From Monosporascus cannonballus (Eukaryota; Ascomycota; Sordariomycetes; Xylariales): a DNA stretch of 64,000 nucleotides. This document shows positions 37,340-50,483 of this stretch, in pieces; within the stretch, counting starts at the first letter, position 1, and the number at the start of each line of letters is the position of its first letter. The DNA is taken from assembly GCA_004154925.1 (NCBI GenBank), contig QJNS01000153.1, positions 62,001 to 126,000 of the forward strand, written 5' to 3'. The notes beneath the pieces were generated by a model that saw nothing but the letters and a program-made list of their open reading frames with translations, was not told where the DNA came from and did not search any database. The translations under genes and the position numbers were made by a program.

Positions 37340-38200
37340 TTAATATTAGTTCGCTAGTAATTGCATTCTTGATATCCTAAAATACCTTTTTCGTTTCGGA
37401 CGTCCATTTAATTTTTTTTTCTTAAAATTTGTTAAGAGTATAATTACCCTGCTAAAATTTCGAATAAGTTTCCTGTAATAATTAGCGAATTTAAGGAATA
37501 CCTGTACTTTTTTAATTATCGTTAGCGTTTGCCATTTTGTAACTGCAGCGATTTTCTTTGGGTTTATCCTGATATATCCTAGGGTAATAATATGTTCTAA
37601 ATATTGCATTTCCTGCTTATAGAACTAACTTTTTTCTGCGTTAATAAATAACTTTGCGTTTTGTAAAGCTTAAAGAATTTTATGAATATATTCTGCGTAT
37701 ATTTCTTTTATTTTTAAAAAGATAAGAATGTTATCGAGGTAGCAAACGACGAAAATATCGAGGTATTTTCGTAATACGTAATTAATTATTTGCTGGAAAA
37801 TTGCCAGTACGTTGGTAAGTTTTATTAACGTAACCAAATACTTAAACAATCCGTATTTTGTCCTAAAGATTATTTTCTATTTATGTCCTTTTTTAATCCT
37901 AATAAAGTTATATTTATCTTTAAGATCAAATATTATAAATTATTTTATTCCGTAAAATCGGTTTTTTATTTCCGTAATTAAGGGTAACGATATTCGATTT
38001 TTACCAGTAATATCGTTAAGTTGTCGATAGTTAATTACAAGTCGTAATTTCCCCTTTTTTTGGTACGAAGAATATCGAGTATTTTGCTGGTAATTTCGAA
38101 GGTCGAATTTATTTTTTATAGCCGATTTTCGAAGTATTTTTTTAAAAATGCGTAATTCGTTTCCGTTAAGATTGTAAATAGGGTAAAACTTTGTCAAAGA
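37340..38200 (-). pseudogene. Reverse transcriptase remnant of element B1
   Basis: Minus-strand frame 38197-37940 contains KKGKLRLVINYRQLNDITGK and SLPLITEIKNRF, the RT palm start of Ty3 elements. The catalytic box Y-L-D-N lies at 37741-37730, and the fragment with ITLGYIRINPKKIAAVTKWQ and VQVFLKFANYYRKLI at 37609-37346 continues into the connection/RNase H side. Stops separate the pieces. Confidence 0.8.
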
Positions 38201-40828
38201 TCCTTTTTTAAGGATTATCTTATGATCTTATTTGCTATATTCTAATAATTTCGAATTATGTTCTTTTCTGAAAAATTATTTATATCTATGGTATTATGGT
38301 AGCATATTAATTAAATTTTTTAATTTTTGGAGTTATTATTATTGTTTTTTTAAACCGTTATTTAATTGCCTTAATTTTTCTTTGATGATAATAACGATAT
38401 ATCGTATTCTTTTTTAATGCCCCTTTTTTTATATTTTGTTCCTTTAGATAATATGGTTTTTGTCGTATCTTTCTGCCTATATTTATTACTATTATTAATT
38501 AAATATTAAGATTTTACTTTCTTTCTTTTTCGTTTATTGATAAAAAATAAAACGAACTTTATTTGGCCAGTTTTTCCGTTAATTAAAATTCCGTACTGGC
38601 GTATTTATAGTAATTCTAAGATTATATCGTAGTTCCTAAATAAAACGATATCGAAATTAATTATTTAATATCGTCCTTTAATAAGAATTTCGAGATAATT
38701 AATTTCGCGTATAATTTTTCTCTTATCGTAAGCGAAATCCCAATTTTCGGTATTCGTTGTTATATAAGGTTTTAACTTATATTTTTATGGCAGTTTAAAA
38801 TTATTAACCATTTTTGGTATAATATAATTTCCGTTTAGAGCTTTGTAATTTATTATTACGGTATACCAATATGTTCCGATTTATATATTTAAAGTAATAA
38901 GATTATTAATGTTTTTTATTATTGCGTTTAAAATCTTTTTCGGAAATTCTCTTTAATTTCTCTAAGTTTTATTATCTTGCGGCTTTTTTATAAATAATTT
39001 TTTTCTTTTAATATTTATTCGAATTTATTAAGTTTTGCTTATAGTTTTTCGTTTAACGCGTTAAGTTATTATATTTGTCGTTATTGCCGGCGTATTATTC
39101 CTTTAAGTCGTATTAATTATTCTTAATTTTTTTGTAATTCTTTTTTTTATTAAGTAAATTATTTTCTTATATTTACGATTATATGTTATTATACGTCGTC
39201 CTAATTATCGTTCCAGAGATTTCTTATAAACTGACGTATTTTTTCTTTAATAACTTTCTTTTTTAAAGATTTATAATAAATATTAATTGAAAATAAAAAT
39301 CCGTAATAATTTTTTGGTAATATTTTTTTACCGTACGCTGGATTAATTCGTTTTTCGTTTGGTAATTACATTATTTATAATAATAAAAGGGGTTTTCTTA
39401 CGGGTATTACTTTTTTTCGGGCTAACTTTTTATTTCGACCAGCTGCTGGATATTTCTTAAGGTTATAGTTTAAAACTGTCGATATTATTATTCGTTATCC
39501 TTATTATTTTCGGTACGATTTGGAAAGTCGAATCTTTTATAATATATACGGGTAATTTATTCGTAAATATATTATTTTTATTTTTCGTAATCGAGATATT
39601 TTCGTCGTCGACAGTATATAGCGTATATTTTGCCGTATCGATTGGACGTTCCGGGACAGATTTTTTCTGTTTAATTCTAATACTTACGTAATTATTTTTA
39701 TAATGCTTTTTGTTATACTTGCGATATTTATTAAGTTAATTTCCTGGTTTTTCGCATTTTTCGTCGAATTTTTTATCGTAATAGTCCTTATTAGACTTTT
39801 TGCTATAAGCTTGAAATATATTTGGCTTAAATTATGTTAATAATTTTGTTATCGTTTCCTTAATTATTTCTGGATTATTTTTCCGGAATGAAGATTTAGT
39901 TATCTTACTGTAATTTCTTAGGTTTCTTATATTTATAAGCTCTGTGTCTTATTTTGCCGTAATTAAAACATTTAATCTAATTCCAATTTTGTTTATAGGT
40001 AACGCCGAATTCCATAGGTCCTGGCGCCGTTTCGTGAAAAGTAAAGAATGCGTTTTATCTTTTTCCCTGGTTAGATTTGTTATATCTCGAATGTAAGGCG
40101 TATTATTCTTTTTTTTCCCTATCGTTTTTCAAACTATCGATTATTAATCTTGATTACTTTTGCAATATACCGGTTTAGGGCGATTAATCGTTTAATCCGA
40201 ATAATTCTATTTTTTATATTATCCTTTAATTTTTTGTAAAATATGTTAATAAAGGTATTAGTTTCGTTATTTTTGTATCCCGCTTTAACCGCAAAATTTT
40301 TAAAGGTTATGGCATATTTGGACGCGGGTCCTTTTTATCGAAGTTATAAAAATTGCTAGGCCGTAAATCATTGTTTATCCGGATTACCGAAATTATTACG
40401 TATTTTATTTTCGAAATTGGCGTAAAATAAAAAGATCTTATTAATAAAGTTTTTTTTATCTGATTTTTTTATTTCCAGGAAATTCCTTATAATAGGTTTA
40501 AATTAATTAGCCGCATTTCCTATTAGGTATATTTTTATTGCGAAGACCTAATTCGCTGGATTATTGAGATTTAGAAAACGAAAGTAAATTCGTACCTAAG
40601 TTAAAAAGGCCTAAAAGTTGCTTTTTTTATTATAAGGTTCCGGCTTTTTAGGTTTTATGCAGGCGAAAGAAATTTGAACAGATGGCGTAACCCTGATTTA
40701 TCGGATTTTTTTTTCCAATTCCCGAATTCGAGCTTGAAGCTGTTAAATAAGGGTTTTCTAAGCGTTAGTCGATATTTTGATAGTGTTAAATATTATTTAA
40801 AGTTTGACGGTATTATTAAATAAAAATT

Positions 40829-41218
40829 TGTAACGTATAACGGCTAAATAATTTAACTAATTATTAAACCTTAATCGTACGGGTTTATGTTAATAGAAGT
40901 ATTGTAGGAATCTGAGCAATAAATATAATAATCGTATTATATCTCTTAATACCAAAAGTGCAAAAACGAATTGCAAACGATTGATATTAATAAGTATTAC
41001 AAGCTGATAATATCTAAATTATAAAAATAATAATCGTATATATTTTTTTCTTTCTTAGCTTAATCACCCATAATCATACGGCCGGTAGTGATCATAATCG
41101 CCTGTAATCCCTTTTAATCACTTCTGATCACTGGCTTGGCAGTGATCACCGTCACGTAACCCGTGGGGTGGTCCATGTTTGACCGTTTCTTGAGGCCGAA
41201 GCTCGTTGGGTCGTAACA
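40829..41218 (-). repeat. 5' LTR of element B1
   Basis: 390 bp; plus-strand start TGTAACGTATAACGG, end GTCGTAACA, followed by the gtttt duplication. Contains the clustered tgatca motifs shared with the other B1 LTR. Confidence 0.88.
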
Positions 41219-41704
41219 GTTTTCTTTATATTTTCCGTTATTTCCTTTTTTTTTTAAAATTTTGCGGTCCAGCTTTTTTTCTAATAATAAAATAATAGCT
41301 TTTGGGATTTGATTTAAGGTTAACGATTCGGGCGGTATTCCTATTTTTATCGTTGAGAAATCTTCGGACCGGCTGGTTATACCCTGCGAAGTTATTATTC
41401 CGCGTTTTCCTTTTGCTATGATTCGATATCCTAATACATAGGTCACTATAAACTATTTTCTGCCTAACGGTCCGTACGGATAGGTAAAGATATTAACATA
41501 TTAGAGAAAATAGTAAAGTACGGAGTAAAAGGCAGAAACAACAGCCAGTTGGATAATTTATAATATGGGTAGTAAATAGATAACCATTAATGCCTGCCCT
41601 TTTTTAACTATTTGGGGGTGAAGCCCCCCTATATATACACAAACCGGAGCCACACTGGTGGGTCGCTAGACCCCGGAAAGGGGGCCGCACCTTGACACCT
41701 GACA

Positions 41705-42650
41705 GTTATTACTAGGCTTAAATTTATTCTTTAAAATAACTAGCCTTTTTCGAAACGTAACCTTTATACAATATACCCAATAATAATTGGGATAAAGAAA
41801 CTGGTTTAAAAACACGCTAACCTCAGCTAAAGCCTTTTCTTCAGTGATAAATAAGAATTGCTTCCGGTCGTATAATTTCAAAGTTTTCGAATACTTAATA
41901 TAATTTTTTTCAAAAAAAAACTTGTTCGTTACTTAGGCTTACTTAGAATTTACGAAACTCAGGGAAGATAAGTTCCGTTAATAAAAGTAGCGGTTCAGGT
42001 ATATTAGGGTTGATATACTGCCACAGCAGGCCAGCCTTCGTGCTAACGTGGAATTCGAAAATATTATACTTTTTAGGGGTCCCTTTTTTAAGAAGGAACC
42101 TAGGGGTCTGCCCTGAAAAGTAACTGTTAAGGTTTGATTGGGCAATTATAGCTTCAGAAATAATACAAAAGGTAAGTAAGTTAAAATAACTAAAGATATA
42201 ACAGTTAAGTAATAAATATCCTTAGTAACGGAGTAATAAGTATACCGCAAGAACGACAGTGAAATTCCGAATAACTTTAACAGAACGTATATAACATATG
42301 TATCAAAGTACAGCTAGAAAAAAAATGCGGACCGGGCTTATAACTGTAAAACCTTACATCACATACAGAAACATATATAACTGAAGAAAAAATATATTAA
42401 AGGTTGCATAACCTCTAAAAGGTCCTCTGGGAAAGGTAAAGGTGGTGAACCCTCCTTAAATACATATAAAAACAGTGGTAGCCAAGAGATAAGGATACCG
42501 GAGTAACCGAAGCAATTTCCACTAGCTTGTTAGCTAACTAAGCCATGGCGTAGCTAGGTTCAACACTTATGCTTAAGCAGATTATTCACTTATTAGTCCA
42601 CCATATCCACTCATTATTCAGCAAGTGAATAATAGGGGTCGTTTTATTGA
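41705..42650. other. Moderately A+T-rich DNA without identified features
   Basis: Less RIP-affected than its left side. Only short frames, none with recognised content. It lies to the right of the possible LTR start of element C and may be chromosomal flank or an older unrecognised repeat. Confidence 0.4.
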
Positions 42651-42703
42651 TTGCGAATCCCGTATTATGTTCCATGAAAGCTCGCGGACGTGAAGGCGAC
42701 CAG

Positions 42704-42793
42704 GGCAGCTTCAGTTGGAAAGATAGCTTTAGTGGGAAGCGCAGCTTCAGTTGGAAGGGCAGCTTTAGTTGGAAAGATAGCTGTAGTTGGAAA
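42704..42793. repeat. 18-bp minisatellite, five units
   Basis: Five head-to-tail copies of an 18-bp unit close to GGCAGCTTCAGTTGGAAA (42704, 42722, 42740, 42758, 42776). The unit keeps every frame open, so a plus-strand reading gives repeated GSFSWK and a minus-strand reading repeated six-residue units. Whether any frame is expressed is unknown. A GC-rich segment with short inverted repeats (ggggccc, cctcctag) follows to about 42,930. Confidence 0.85.
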
Positions 42794-42930
42794 GGCGGTT
42801 CTCCAAAAAGGGGTCATCCTCCTAGAAGGGAGGCCCCTTTTGGGAGGACCGACCCTTTCGGAGGATGGGGCCCTCGTTGGGGCCCAGCCTCTTATTGGAG
42901 GATAGCCCCTAGGAGGACACCCCCTCTTTA

Positions 42931-43529
42931 GCTTACTGTAGGCTAGCCGCTTAAGATTGAAGCTGCCTTTCCAACTGCAGATGAAATATCCCGGGACATG
43001 AACTATCCCAAGACAGGAAATATCCCGAGGGTCGCGTTGGGCCTCGCTGTTACGGCCTTGTCCACCGTAACGGCTCCAGTACATATACAGCTGTAGGCAC
43101 CAAAATGATTGCCACAATTGCGATCATTCCACCGATCTTTTGCCCTGGTGGTTGTGTGGTGTGGTGCAGCCATAACAGGAAAAGGAAAGATATAGCTTGA
43201 TACGCTAAAAAAAAAAAAAAAACCCGTCCACGGACAAGAACTGCTAAATAAATTGACAACTGTAAATAAAAAAATTAATCAAATAGCTTCACCTAGCTTA
43301 GCACGCCTATATACCATAGGGCAAGCTATTGGACAGCCGCTACGCGGCTATCCCCCGGCGTTACATGAATTGATGCTCTTTTAAATATTTTAAATGCAGG
43401 TTTAGCGTTGTCTTCTACTGCTACTGCTATCTCTAGTGTATGACGGAGACGGGTCAGGGGTTCCACCATCCTCAGCCAACGCTTCGACCAACGTTGGTCG
43501 GAGCCGGAAGGCTTCTGACGCAAGTTCTT
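42931..43529. other. Intergenic island with A-run
   Basis: Little RIP. Contains a 16-bp A-run at 43207-43222 and a small palindrome-like ccgctacgcgg near 43,337. A minus-strand frame here is hydrophobic but has no recognisable family. Confidence 0.4.
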
Positions 43530-44166
43530 TCAATAATCCTCCTTGAGTGATGTATCTTTACTATAGTACTGTTAGTTGCATACCACGGCACTTCATGTTC
43601 TAGGGCACTCACTCGTACATGAATGTTTCCCCCTTTTCGGAATATACTGCGACTTCGAAGGGCGAAGTCCTAAGACTAGTCCAACGCTTACTCCTGGTGA
43701 GATGCGCCGACAGCCCCTTCCTGAAAGTGTCATCCTTCCTAGTCTTCCCCTGAGCATCGCAGTATACGTCGAAGAACAGACTCATATCCCCACTATACTT
43801 CTCGTCGGGGTCGTCGTAAATCTGGGCATGTTGCCGACATCCCTCGCTGTTTTGGTCGAAGCGCTCACGTATCTTTTGCAGACAATAATAGAGACATTTC
43901 CGATAAATGTGAACGTGCTCCTGAATCAATGGTAGCCTTTGGGACAAGTTTAGCTGTTGTATCGACTTCGACTTGGATTTCTCGGCCAAGAGTTCAATTC
44001 ACGAAACACGCGAATAATCGTTCTGTCAAGGTCATCGCTCTCGGACAAAACGGCCTGCTCACAGTATGCCCATACTTGCTTCAGCTTTGTCCATTGGCCA
44101 CAGCATTATCGGAAATCAAGTTCCAGCGCAGTGCTAGTTACCTATGCTGGTTCTAGGATCATGCAG
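43530..44166 (-). pseudogene. Frameshifted gene of unknown function next to the Tc1 element
   Basis: Minus strand. An upstream frame (about 44,090-43,990) reads KLKQVWAYCEQAVLSESDDL and DRTIIRVFRELN. A one-base shift is needed to enter the next frame (LAEKSKSKSIQQLNLSQRLP), which runs to FEVAVYSEKGETFMYD. A canonical intron (43612-43561, gtgagt...ctaac...tatag, 52 bp) joins to a last exon ending SLKEDY and a TGA at 43532-43530. The good intron says this was a real gene; the frameshift, an upstream in-frame stop and the Tc1 insertion just upstream (44,169) say it is broken. I do not recognise the family. Confidence 0.5.
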
Positions 44167-44598
44167 TACAGTGGGGGTGCAAAAGTCTCGTTAAATTTCT
44201 GCACGCTCCACAAAAACGCGTATTTCTTCCACTTTAACGCCAACGCCCTTCATACTTTAATCATAAGTAGACAACCTAATTTGGGTCCAATTACTTCGCG
44301 AAAAGAATGGTCGCCTTATACGAGAACGAAATGGAAATCCGAAAAAGATTTAGGCGACGGCTTTACCGAAATCGCGAAAAAACACGGAATGTTTCCTATT
44401 ATCATTTCAGGTATTATAATCGTTATACGTATTAAAATTCAGCCTAATTTTTGTTACGTTTGGATTATTTATATAAATTTCGGCTAATTTATAAAAGGTA
44501 TTTATGGCAATTTATTAACTTTAATCCTTTATATTTATCGTTAAATTTACCGAGTTATATTATTTTTTTATTTTTAAATAAATTTTAATGCGATAATT

Positions 44599-44815
44599 TA
44601 TGAGAATATAGCCCCTATGAGGATGAGGATGGTAGCCGACCAGCCACCAATCAGCCACCGACGCACTTATTAATATAAATCCACTATCTGGCAGCTAGTG
44701 GGAAACGCCAGATAGAAATAACCTAATACATTTATTTCTTAAAATCTGTTTTACGATTAATCGGAAATTACCTTACCCCAGCTTATAGTTATTTATTATC
44801 TTATAAGCTTTCCAT
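44599..44815 (+). repeat. 5' LTR of element D
   Basis: 217 bp, starting TATGAGAATATAGCC and ending ATCTTATA. Contains a short inverted motif around tatctggca...gccagata. Matches 60027-60233. Confidence 0.85.
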
Positions 44816-46051
44816 TTTTATTATGAAAAATAACGCGATAATTATTAGAAATAAAGCTTATCGATTGCAAAACGAACTTAAATTATTAGTCGAAAAGATT
44901 GCCGATCGGAACCTAACCAACGAACGATCGATTACTGTACGAAAACAGGCGAGAAAACCCATAATAAAGCCTTAATAAATAAAGGACCATAATCCTTAAA
45001 ATCCCGAATTACCTTATATATATAATAAAAATATGTTCCGATAATTAATAATTAAACGGTCAGAAAATAAATATAATATAATAACTATATCTCAAAATTT
45101 AAAGCAAAAAAAGTTAAATCTTTTAATAATAATTAAATTTTAAAAATTATTTATTAACAAAATAAATAATATTCGAAATTACTTTAATAATTAGCTAAAT
45201 AATAAAGAATAACATAAATTAAAAAAGTAAAACTTTATAAATTAATTATAATATTATCCCAAAAACTTAAAAGCGATAAATAAATACCGCGTTATAATTA
45301 TTCGCAATTTTCCGAACGCGCGTCGATTAAAAAAAATTACATAAAAATTATTACAAAAATTTACGCCAAAAAGCTAGAGCGAAATACCTTTATTTATATC
45401 TAATAGGCCATAAGCTATATGGACGTTTTTATTACGAACGTTTAACGATTATACCGCATTACGTTTAATTACTGTAATTAGGGGAAAAAATAAAAATGGA
45501 AAATTTATAAACTTTTATTAACAAAGTTATATAAATCCTTATTTTCTTGATAAAGAATATAGGAAATAATTTATGGAATTACGTTAACAATTTACTTAAT
45601 TGATGTTAAACTTTTACCTTAAATAAAGGCTTTTAATTTCTAAAATAAACTTTGCAAATACTTTTAACCCCGATAATAATTAAGATAATAAATGTTTTAT
45701 TTTTAATTACTTTTATAAAATAATAATACGGTTACGAAATATCTTATTACCAAAAAACATTAAGCTAAAATAAATTAATAATGTAATAAATAAAACAAAT
45801 CATTAATAAGACGTTTGGAAAAAGGCGAAAGAAAACCGATTATTTTTCGCTAAAATATTAATAAAGATAAACGATTTTACTTTAACGTTTTCGGGAAAAG
45901 AAATCCCCAAAACAAATTAAAAATGCCGCGTAAAAGCAATAGAGATTACGAGTATTTTTATATTCGGCAAGCAGATAATCGCCGATTTAATTCCGATCAA
46001 AATAAATCCGCATAATTTAATAATTTTAATTTTTATAAACGCCTTTTTAAG

Positions 46052-46093
46052 TATTACCACTGTAAGAAGCCAGGCTATAAAAACGTAAATTAT
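46052..46093 (+). pseudogene. RIP-altered gag zinc knuckle of element D
   Basis: The reading YYHCKKPGYKNVNY has the spacing of a CX2CX4HX4C zinc knuckle, with only the second Cys kept. The first and last Cys and the His all read Tyr, from TGT-to-TAT or CAT-to-TAT changes. Known role: RNA binding by the nucleocapsid part of Gag. Confidence 0.65.
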
Positions 46094-46999
46094 TAACTTA
46101 AAACGGATACGAAAACCTTGCTATCCTGGCTATATGGAAACCGATTTCCCAAAGCTGTAGAAAACGTTATAATATATAACGATAAATCAAACCAATCCCG
46201 AAACGTAAACCCAAAAGGGGAACCGGAATAAACATATACGTCCAATTCATTTCGGCTAATAACTATAACACGGTCCGAACAAAGCCGCTCTTTAAAAAAA
46301 AGCACTTATTAAAGAAAATACAGGGAATATAATAATATAAATAGATATAAATACCGGAACATAAATAAATATTATAAATAAAAAGTTAACGAAAAAACTT
46401 AATTTCTAATTAATTTTCATAAATATTCTAGGCCTGATCGGTATTAACAGCGCGTATATCAAATATTATGAGGTTTACGAGATTTTTATTAATATAATAA
46501 ATAATAACGAGAACGAACAAAAATTTAAATAAATTTTTCTAATAATACGCCGCAATCAAAAAACGCCCGATTTTTTATTATTTAAACCAAAAATAAATAA
46601 ATTAAACGTTTTATTAAATATAGATATATATTAATAATTATATAAATTACTGCAAAAGGTTAACGAGTATAAGATCGTAAACCTAATACTTTCCGGCAAA
46701 TAAATTTATACCGTTAACCTAATAAGCTTAGCTAAAAAATTAAACATTTCGCAATTTAGAGAATAACAAAAATAAAAAATAACCAACCTCTTTATATACC
46801 TAAAGATATTCCGGCGAATATATTTCGAAAAAATAACGAAAAAAATACCTTAGCTGCTAAGGGCAAAATATGTAATAAACCTGATCCCAAAGAAAACGAT
46901 ATTATTTAGCTCAATTTATCTTATTTCGGAAGCCTAAAAGAAAATATTTAAAAAATATATCCGGAAAAACTTAAAAACAAGCTAAATACGTTATTCGAA

Positions 47000-48020
47000 A
47001 ACGGACGTAAAAATACCAGTATTATTCGTATCTAAAAAGGACGGCAATTTCCGATTATACGTCAATTATAAAAAGTTAAATCGGATAACGATAAAAAACT
47101 AATACTTTTTACTTTTAGTTACAAAAATAATAAATCGCCTAAGATTAACCAAGGTATTTTCAAAAATTAATTTTAAAGATATTTATTATTATATCAGAAT
47201 TAAAAAGGGCGACTAATAAAAAACCGCTTTTCGAACGCGGTATGAGCAGTTTAAATATACGGTTATATTATTTAACCTTATTAACGTACCAGATATGTGT
47301 TAAACTTATATATATAAGATATTAACTAAATTAATTAATTATATATAAGTTTTATATCTAAATAATATAATTATTTACTCGGATAATAAAAGAAATATAC
47401 GAAATATTTTTAGATAATTTACAAACGGCTATTATAATATCACTTATTTGCTAAAACATCCAAATACGAATTTTTTAAAAAAAGATAAAGTTTTTAGGAT
47501 TTATAATTAATATCGACGGCTTAAAGATAAACCGTTAACGGGTCGATACTATCGAAATATAGCCAGAGCCAAAATTAATCTATAATATTTAAGTATTTTT
47601 AGAATTCGCGAATTTCTATCGAAAATTTATCGCCTATTATTTGCGTATTACCGAACTCATTACTAGGCTCCTAAAAGGGGCGCAAGACAAAGGTAAAATA
47701 ACAAAATTCCAATAGCTCGAAAAAGCTAAGAAAACGTTCCGAAACTTAAAAAATATCTTTCAGTCGGCAACCATTCTCCGACATTAAGATAACGCCAAAA
47801 ATATCAGGGTCGAAATAAACGCCTCGATAAAAGCTATATTAGGGATATTTTTATAAAAATACGGAAAGCATTAGCGCCTAATCGCATATTAATCGCAAAA
47901 ACTAAATTCAATCGAAAAACAGTAAGCCATAAGGTAACAAAAACTATTGGCGATTATAAAAAGCCTAGAACATTAACGGCAATACCTTAAAGGTACGGAT
48001 AAAAATTTCCTAATACTTAC
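47000..48020 (+). pseudogene. Reverse transcriptase and start of RNase H of element D
   Basis: Plus-strand readings include FLSKKDGNFRLYVNYKKLNR, INFKDIYYYIRIKKGD and VLYLNNIIIYS. The RT catalytic box is Y-L-N-N at 47355-47366, both Asp codons having become AAT. The frame ends at 48,024, where B2 is inserted. Confidence 0.75.
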
Positions 48021-48024
48021 TAAT

Positions 48025-48409
48025 TATTACGACCTGACAGGCTCTGGTCTTAGGAAACGGTTAACGAGGATAACACGGACCACCTCCCAGGTCACGTGAT
48101 GGGTACTTAGTAAAAATCTGCTGAATACGAATAATTAGCATTAAGCAATTATTTAGCAAAAGTTCGCTAAGAATAATTAAGCAAAGATAAACAATAATAC
48201 CAAGAACTAATATATATATACTTATTATTTCCATAATTTAAAAAACTTCAATTTGTAATATAATATTATTATTTAAAGTATTTTTAATATTAGAAAACAT
48301 AATATATTATTATATTTATTATTTAAATTCTAATAATATTTTTATTAACATAAATCCGTACGATTAACGTTTAATAATTAATTAAACCGCTTAATTATTA
48401 TACGTTACA
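48025..48409 (+). repeat. 5' LTR of element B2
   Basis: 385 bp starting TATTACGACCTGACAGG and ending ACGTTACA. Aligns with 55868-56245 and, in reverse orientation, with the B1 LTRs. Confidence 0.85.
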
Positions 48410-50483
48410 AATTTTTGTTTAGTAATACCGTTAAACTCTAAGCAATATTGCCGACATTATGTTTACTAGCAAGCAGCCCGAACAGCCTCCTTATTAGATC
48501 CCTGATAACCCGGATATTGAAATGGAATTAAAAAAGAAAAAGCCTTGTCTTTTTGGCGAAAAAGTTCTTCAATACCTGGATGCCATAAACAAACGTATCT
48601 TTCAGCTTAAAAAAATAATAACGATTTTACGACATCCCTTTAAGCCACCTATAAGAAGTTTAAGAAAAAGAGGAAAGCTTCCAAAATTGTGAAGTCCTTT
48701 CGAATAAGCTAGGTTATACAGCTAAGTTTTACCAAAAAACCAGGAAAGGTTTTTAAGCTTTTTAAGCCAGAATTTTTCGACGGAACCTTAATTAAGTTAT
48801 AACTGTTCTTAATTTAATGCAAACTATATTTCGGGTATTTTTCTATTTAACTTATTACGTTTATTATACGAATTAAATTCGTAATCGGACGATTTACCAG
48901 GAATACGATTATTTGGTTTAAGTTTGTTATAAGAGACTACGTTATTTTGCCAATCGAAAAATAAAATCCGAAAGTAATACGAATTTATAACGATTACACA
49001 TAATTTGAATAAATATTAACGAAACTTTTTAAAATAATAAACGAAAAAACAAAAGCCGAAATGCAGATTTAATAATTACGATAAAAAGGATCCGTATCTA
49101 ATTACGGCAATATGTTAATTTAATTAACAGCTAAGTTAAATTAGGTATAAAAAATATTCATAATTAAATTTTTAACGGCCTAAAAAAGGAAATATAGAAA
49201 AGGTTTTTTAAATTTAATCGGCCTAATTATTTATCGAATTATATTATTATGGTAATTAAGATTAACGATTAATAATACGCATAACGTATTAAAGGTACTA
49301 AAAGAAAAAAATAATAACAAACCCCGATATACGGCTAATACCAACATTTTTCGACATAGCAACACTTCTTATAGCATAGAACCAGGACTTATAGAATTAG
49401 GAGCCACTTATAGGAAGGACTGAAGCCAGACCAAATGCTACAATTGCAACAAAATAGAACATAAGGCAGCATAATACAAGGTATTTAAAAAAAACCCGTT
49501 AAAATAACTAGAAACCTGTACTTGAGGGATAATTTCGAAAGAATTAAAGGGATGGAGGTAAATTTATTAACATAATTCAGCCTAAGTACCTATCAGGTTC
49601 CTTATAGTAAAAGTCTAATAAGAAATACGAAAAGTCAAAAAGCTGGCTTAATAGGTATTACGAATATAACAAGAAATATTATAAGGATAATTACACCAAT
49701 ATTAAGATTAAATAGAAAAGATTTGTTCTGGAACCCTTAATCGATACGGCAATATATATGCTATATAGTATCGACGACGAAAATGTCCCGATTAAGAAAA
49801 ATGGAAATAATATATTTACGAACGGATTACCCGTATATATTATAAAGGATTCGATTTTCTAAATTATATTGGAAATAACAACAATAATAAATAATAATAT
49901 CGATATTTTCGATCCATAGCCTCAGAAGATATTTAATAGCTGGCCGAAATAAAAAACAGGCTCCAAAAAACAATATCTGTAAAAAAACCCCTTGTATTAT
50001 TATTAAAAATATAATTACTAAACGGAAAAGGAATTAATCCAGCGAATAATAAAAGAACACTGTTAGAAAGTTATTACGGATCTTTATTTTCAGTAAGCAT
50101 TTATTATAAACCTTTACGAAAAAAAGGCTATTAAGGAAAAAATACGTCAATTTACAGAAAATCTTTAAAACGACAATCAGAACAACGTATAATAAGATAC
50201 AATCGCAAATATAAGAAAATAATTTATTCAATAAGGAAAGAAATTATAATAGAATTAAAAATAACCAATACAACTTAAAAAAAGTACGGCGACAATAACG
50301 ATAAATATAGCAGCTTAACGCGTTAAATGTAAAAACATAAATAAAGCTCGACAGATTCAAACAGAAGTTAAAAAAAGATTACCTGTAAAAAAGCCGCAAA
50401 ATAACGAAACCGAGAGAAATTAAAGGGAATTCCCAAAAAGGGCTTTAAATGCGACGATCGGAACCGTCAATAACTCTATTACT

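Larger units (their letters stand above)
34435..41218 (-). mobile_element. Ty3/gypsy element B1, full length
   Basis: 6,784 bp bounded by direct repeats 34435-34819 and 40829-41218, with 5-bp target duplication gtttt at 34430-34434 and 41219-41223. Coding remnants run on the minus strand, so the right repeat is the 5' LTR. Order leftward: gag region, protease (about 38.7-38.9 kb), RT (38.2-37.3 kb), integrase (about 36.5-36.3 kb), 3' LTR. It shares LTR and internal sequence with B2 (48,025-56,245), which lies in the opposite orientation. It sits inside element C. All frames are broken. Confidence 0.9.
30330..41703 (-). mobile_element. Degraded Ty3/gypsy element C, split by element B1
   Basis: Remnants on the minus strand on both sides of B1 (30.3-34.43 kb and 41.22-41.7 kb). 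Going leftward there are a 5' leader with TATA-like tatatata (41,624-41,633) downstream of a possible LTR start TGTCAGGTGTCAAGG (41,703 leftward), a short frame near 41,446-41,230, RT with active-site box Y-L-N-N at 32284-32295, and an integrase core (MDRFTKYVLYI) at about 30,900-30,720. The left end and a matching 3' LTR were not found, so the left limit is approximate. Heavily RIPed with many stops. Confidence 0.6.

Noticed and set aside
42665..43117. 150-codon minus-strand frame and 94-codon plus-strand frame over the minisatellite
   Set aside because: Both stay open because the repeat unit is a multiple of three; composition is repetitive and no family is recognisable.
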